Positions 59,941 to 64,000 of a DNA stretch of 64,000 nucleotides are shown here, piece by piece. The notes under the pieces are model-generated. The model searched no databases, was not told the DNA's origin, and saw nothing but the letters and a program-made list of their open reading frames with translations. Source of the stretch: CAVVSD01 sp963750895 (GTDB taxonomy: Bacteria > Actinomycetota > Thermoleophilia > Solirubrobacterales > Solirubrobacteraceae); contig CAVVSD010000008.1 in NCBI GenBank assembly GCA_963750895.1, forward strand, positions 682,001-746,000. Reading direction: 5' to 3'. The translations under genes and the position numbers were made by a program. The first letter of the stretch is position 1, and each line of letters begins with the position of its first letter.

Positions 59941-61052
59941 ACGGGGTACCGCAGGATCGCCGCCGCCGTGCCGCCGCCCGGGATGTCCTCGCGCCGCAGC
60001 GCGAGCACCCGCCCGCCGTGCCCGATCACCCTGCGCGCGATCTCGTCGACGACGCCGTAGTTCGTCGCGTCGCCGTCCGCGTCGATCGTCACCGCGCCCG
60101 ACTCCTCGTCGACGAACCCGGAGACGACGTCGTCCATGTCCGCCATGAGCGTCTGCACGGCGCCGAACGTCGCCGCCCGCGCGATGTCGGTGATCTCGGC
60201 CGCCGCGCGCCCCTGTGAACCGCGCTGGTCGAACAGCCGGCGCAGGTCGCTCAGCTCCTCGGCGTACAGCGCGTCGAGCACGCCGCGCGCCTCCTCGGCG
60301 AGCTCCGCGGCCGTCGCGGTCTCCGGGTTGCCCTGGATGGTCTGGGGCGCGAGGAACGGATAGCTGTTCACGGAGCGGTAGATCGACTCCAGCGGCTCGG
60401 CCGACGCGAGGATGAGCGGCACCCCGGCCGCGCCGAGCGCCGGGCGCAGCGCGGCGTCGACCTGCCGCGCGTACTGGCGCATCCGGACCTTCTGCCCCTC
60501 CGAGCCCTGGATGCGCCCGACCGCGGACCGGTCGGTGATCGACGCCTTGCCGACCGCGCTGGCGACGTCGACGGGGAGGTCGGAGATCCGGACGTCCTCC
60601 GCCGGCACCTCGGCGGCCACCTCGACGAGCCGCACCGAGCCCTGCGCGAGCGCGAGCACGAACGCCGCCTGCGGGAACGTGACGCTGCGCAGCAGCGGCT
60701 TGAGGTGGTAGCGGTCGGAGACCTCCACCACCGTCGTCAGGCGGTTCGGCAGCCGGAACGTGCGCGCGCCGTCGGGCGTCGCGAACACGGCCAGGCTGAT
60801 CGCCTGCGTCCTCCAGAACTCCTCGTCGTCGTGGAGGTCGTCGAGGTGCTCGCGGACCCCCGCGGACGGCAACCCGGCCTCATCGATCTGGGTCAGCGCC
60901 TGGTGGGCGAGGTTCTTCAGCTCGATCCGGGCGACCGCTTCGTCGTGCGGCAGGTGACCCGTCGGCAGGTAGAGCGACACCGACGGCGTCGCGCGGGCGG
61001 CGAGCAGCGCGGTGAGCTGCTGCTGCGTGGGGATGTCGAGGTGCAGGGGCAC
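59937..61052 (-). CDS. archaeo-eukaryotic release-factor-like (baeRF-type) protein
   Basis: 371 residues. The layout fits the bacterial aeRF1-like families: SVSLYLPTGHLPHDEAVARI near the N-terminus, AAFVLALAQGSVRLVEVAAE as the central domain start, and a C-terminal eL30-like part with TNYGVVDEIARRVIGHGGRV, then LALRREDIPGGG. The R-L-(F/L)-x-V/L central strand pattern is the family hallmark. These are proposed to act on ribosomes (rescue or quality control), without direct proof in most cases. No GGQ is visible. Neighbouring GNAT gene is on the same strand, 4 bp upstream. Confidence 0.72.
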   Translation of the reverse strand: MPLHLDIPTQQQLTALLAARATPSVSLYLPTGHLPHDEAVARIELKNLAHQALTQIDEAGLPSAGVREHLDDLHDDEEFWRTQAISLAVFATPDGARTFRLPNRLTTVVEVSDRYHLKPLLRSVTFPQAAFVLALAQGSVRLVEVAAEVPAEDVRISDLPVDVASAVGKASITDRSAVGRIQGSEGQKVRMRQYARQVDAALRPALGAAGVPLILASAEPLESIYRSVNSYPFLAPQTIQGNPETATAAELAEEARGVLDALYAEELSDLRRLFDQRGSQGRAAAEITDIARAATFGAVQTLMADMDDVVSGFVDEESGAVTIDADGDATNYGVVDEIARRVIGHGGRVLALRREDIPGGGTAAAILRYPV

Positions 61053-61056
61053 GGCG

Positions 61057-61533
61057 TCAGAGTGCCAGTTCGTAGCGTTCGCGTGCCAGCTCGCGTCCCC
61101 ACAGCGTCGTGACCCAGGTCTCGACGAGCTCGAATCCGGCCGCGCGGTAGAGGTGCGCGGCGCCCTCGAGCTCGGAGAACGTCTCGAGCATCAGCCGCTC
61201 GTAGCCGGACTCGCGGGCGAACCCCAGCGCGCGGTCCAGCAGCTCGCGGCCGAGGCCGCGCCCGCGCGCGGCCGCGTCGACGAGGAACCAGCGCAGCTGG
61301 CCGATCTGCGGCGAGACGCCGGTCAGCCCGACGGCGGCGACGACGCGACCGTCGTCCTCGGCCACCCACAGGCGGCCGGGACCCGGGCGAGGGCCGGTGA
61401 GCCACTCGCCCATCCCCGACGCGACGTATCCCTCGAACGTCGCGTCGAGGTCGTACTCGCCGGCGTACAGCCGGGCGTGCAGGGCGATGACCTCCCCGAC
61501 GTCGCCGGGGCGGTCACCGACACGCACCGTCAC
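61057..61533 (-). CDS. GNAT-family N-acetyltransferase
   Basis: 158 residues. RLWVAEDDGRVVAAVGLTGV, then LRWFLVDAAARGRGLGRELL gives the acetyl-CoA P-loop (R-G-R-G-L-G). YERLMLETFSELEGAAHLYR, then AAGFELVE is motif B with the Tyr-x-x-x-G-F ending. Substrate unknown (small molecule or protein N-terminus). It lies 2 bp from acetyl-CoA synthetase on the same strand, so it may be cotranscribed with the enzyme making its cofactor, which is suggestive only. Confidence 0.88.
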   Translation of the reverse strand: MTVRVGDRPGDVGEVIALHARLYAGEYDLDATFEGYVASGMGEWLTGPRPGPGRLWVAEDDGRVVAAVGLTGVSPQIGQLRWFLVDAAARGRGLGRELLDRALGFARESGYERLMLETFSELEGAAHLYRAAGFELVETWVTTLWGRELARERYELAL

Positions 61534-61535
61534 GC

Positions 61536-63533
<1,998 letters not shown>

Positions 63534-63543
63534 GTGTCCCCCT

Positions 63544-64000
63544 TCAGCGATCGAGCTCGCGCTGGCGCAGCTCGACCCGGCGGATCTTGCCGGTCAATGT
63601 CTTGGGCAGGTCGTCGACGAACTCGACCTCGCGCGGGTACGCGTAGGCGGAGAGCCGGCCGCGCACGTGCGCGCCGATCTCCTTCCCGAGCTCGTCGGAG
63701 GGCTCGTAGCCGGACGCGAGGACGACGAACGCCTTCACGATCGACCCTCGCCGCTCGTCGGGCTTGCCGATGGCGGCCGCCTCGGCGACCGCGGGGTGCT
63801 CCAGGCAGGCCGACTCGACCTCGAACGGCCCGATCCGGAACCCGGCTGAGTTGATGACGTCGTCGGCACGGCCCTCGTACCAGATGTACCCATCCTCGTC
63901 GACCGAAGCAGCGTCTCCCGTGTGGAACCAGTCACCGCCGAAGACCTCCTGCGAGTCCTCGTCGCGGTTCCAGTAGCCGAGCGGGTAGTGCGGATTGGAC
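63544..64000 (-). CDS. AMP-binding acyl-CoA synthetase, C-terminal part (runs off window)
   Basis: C-terminal 151 codons of an ANL-family acyl/acetyl-CoA synthetase. GDWFHTGDAASVDEDGYIWY (W-x-x-T-G-D), then YEGRADDVINSAGFRIGPFE (hinge Asp/Arg) and VESACLEHPAVAEAAAIGKP, ending ELVDDL-like EFVDDLPKTLTGKIRRVELR with the catalytic Lys in T-G-K-I-R-R. Shorter linkers than Acs; closer to medium-chain acyl-CoA or benzoate-type ligases. Upstream of acs on the same strand with 10 bp between, so probably one operon. Confidence 0.93.
   Translation of the reverse strand, partial: SNPHYPLGYWNRDEDSQEVFGGDWFHTGDAASVDEDGYIWYEGRADDVINSAGFRIGPFEVESACLEHPAVAEAAAIGKPDERRGSIVKAFVVLASGYEPSDELGKEIGAHVRGRLSAYAYPREVEFVDDLPKTLTGKIRRVELRQRELDR

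Overview
This is 64 kb of GC-rich chromosomal DNA. The dense gene packing, frequent GTG starts, GTGA/ATGA stop-start overlaps, an F420 (deazaflavin)-type nitroreductase and an uninterrupted nuoA-N operon point to an actinobacterium. The mix of families fits Thermoleophilia/Solirubrobacterales best, but that placement is an inference from gene style, not from a marker gene. There is no rRNA, CRISPR array, phage, plasmid or transposase. Three tRNAs are present: Arg-ACG, Ser-GCT and Ser-TGA.

Layout. 0-5.5 kb: a partial amidase, a TetR/MFS efflux pair with a shared operator candidate, a tautomerase, an APH-type kinase with a small HhH protein, a deazaflavin nitroreductase and a VTT membrane protein. 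5.5-10 kb: a TPR-LuxR regulator, a flavin monooxygenase, a cupin and a YihY/BrkB membrane protein. 10-16.5 kb: two TetR regulators, each divergent from an oxidoreductase across a palindromic operator candidate, a LURP-one/cupin pair and a second MFS pump. 16.5-22 kb: a very large LuxR (LAL-type) ATPase broken by one frameshift, then an SDR and a cNMP-domain/thioredoxin-reductase-like flavoprotein. 22-27.4 kb: tRNA-Arg, an ABC pair, and a five-gene cluster (TIM-barrel isomerase, methyltransferase, cobalt-type nitrile hydratase alpha, beta and accessory protein) bracketed by two tRNA-Ser genes. 27.4-33.8 kb: arylamine N-acetyltransferase, a frameshifted intradiol dioxygenase, wHTH, hemolysin III, STAS, cupin, serS, and a divergent cytochrome c/cupredoxin lipoprotein pair. 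33.8-48.9 kb: the complete 14-subunit complex I operon, nuoA to nuoN, in canonical order. 48.9-55.8 kb: DUF4389 protein, LysR divergent from a flavin amine oxidoreductase and a DapA-like aldolase, and a tandem ThyX-like protein. 55.0-56.5 kb: EamA transporter and a 3-hydroxyacyl-CoA dehydrogenase, both damaged. 56.5-64 kb: LysR, a drug-type ABC exporter divergent from its likely TetR regulator, a release-factor-like protein, GNAT, acetyl-CoA synthetase and the end of a second acyl-CoA synthetase.

How it works together. The backbone functions are respiration (complex I, with small electron carriers next door), acetate activation and tRNA charging. Around them sit many small regulator-plus-enzyme or regulator-plus-pump units for handling aromatic compounds, nitriles and toxic compounds. 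Several genes carry single-base frame breaks, nearly all explained by one missing base. These may be genuine decay or indel errors in GC-rich sequence, and that should be settled before any of them is called a pseudogene. The features most worth following up are the nitrile hydratase cluster between the two tRNA-Ser genes, the tandem ThyX-like protein, the cNMP-gated flavoprotein without a CxxC motif, and the twin hairpins between nuoJ and nuoK.
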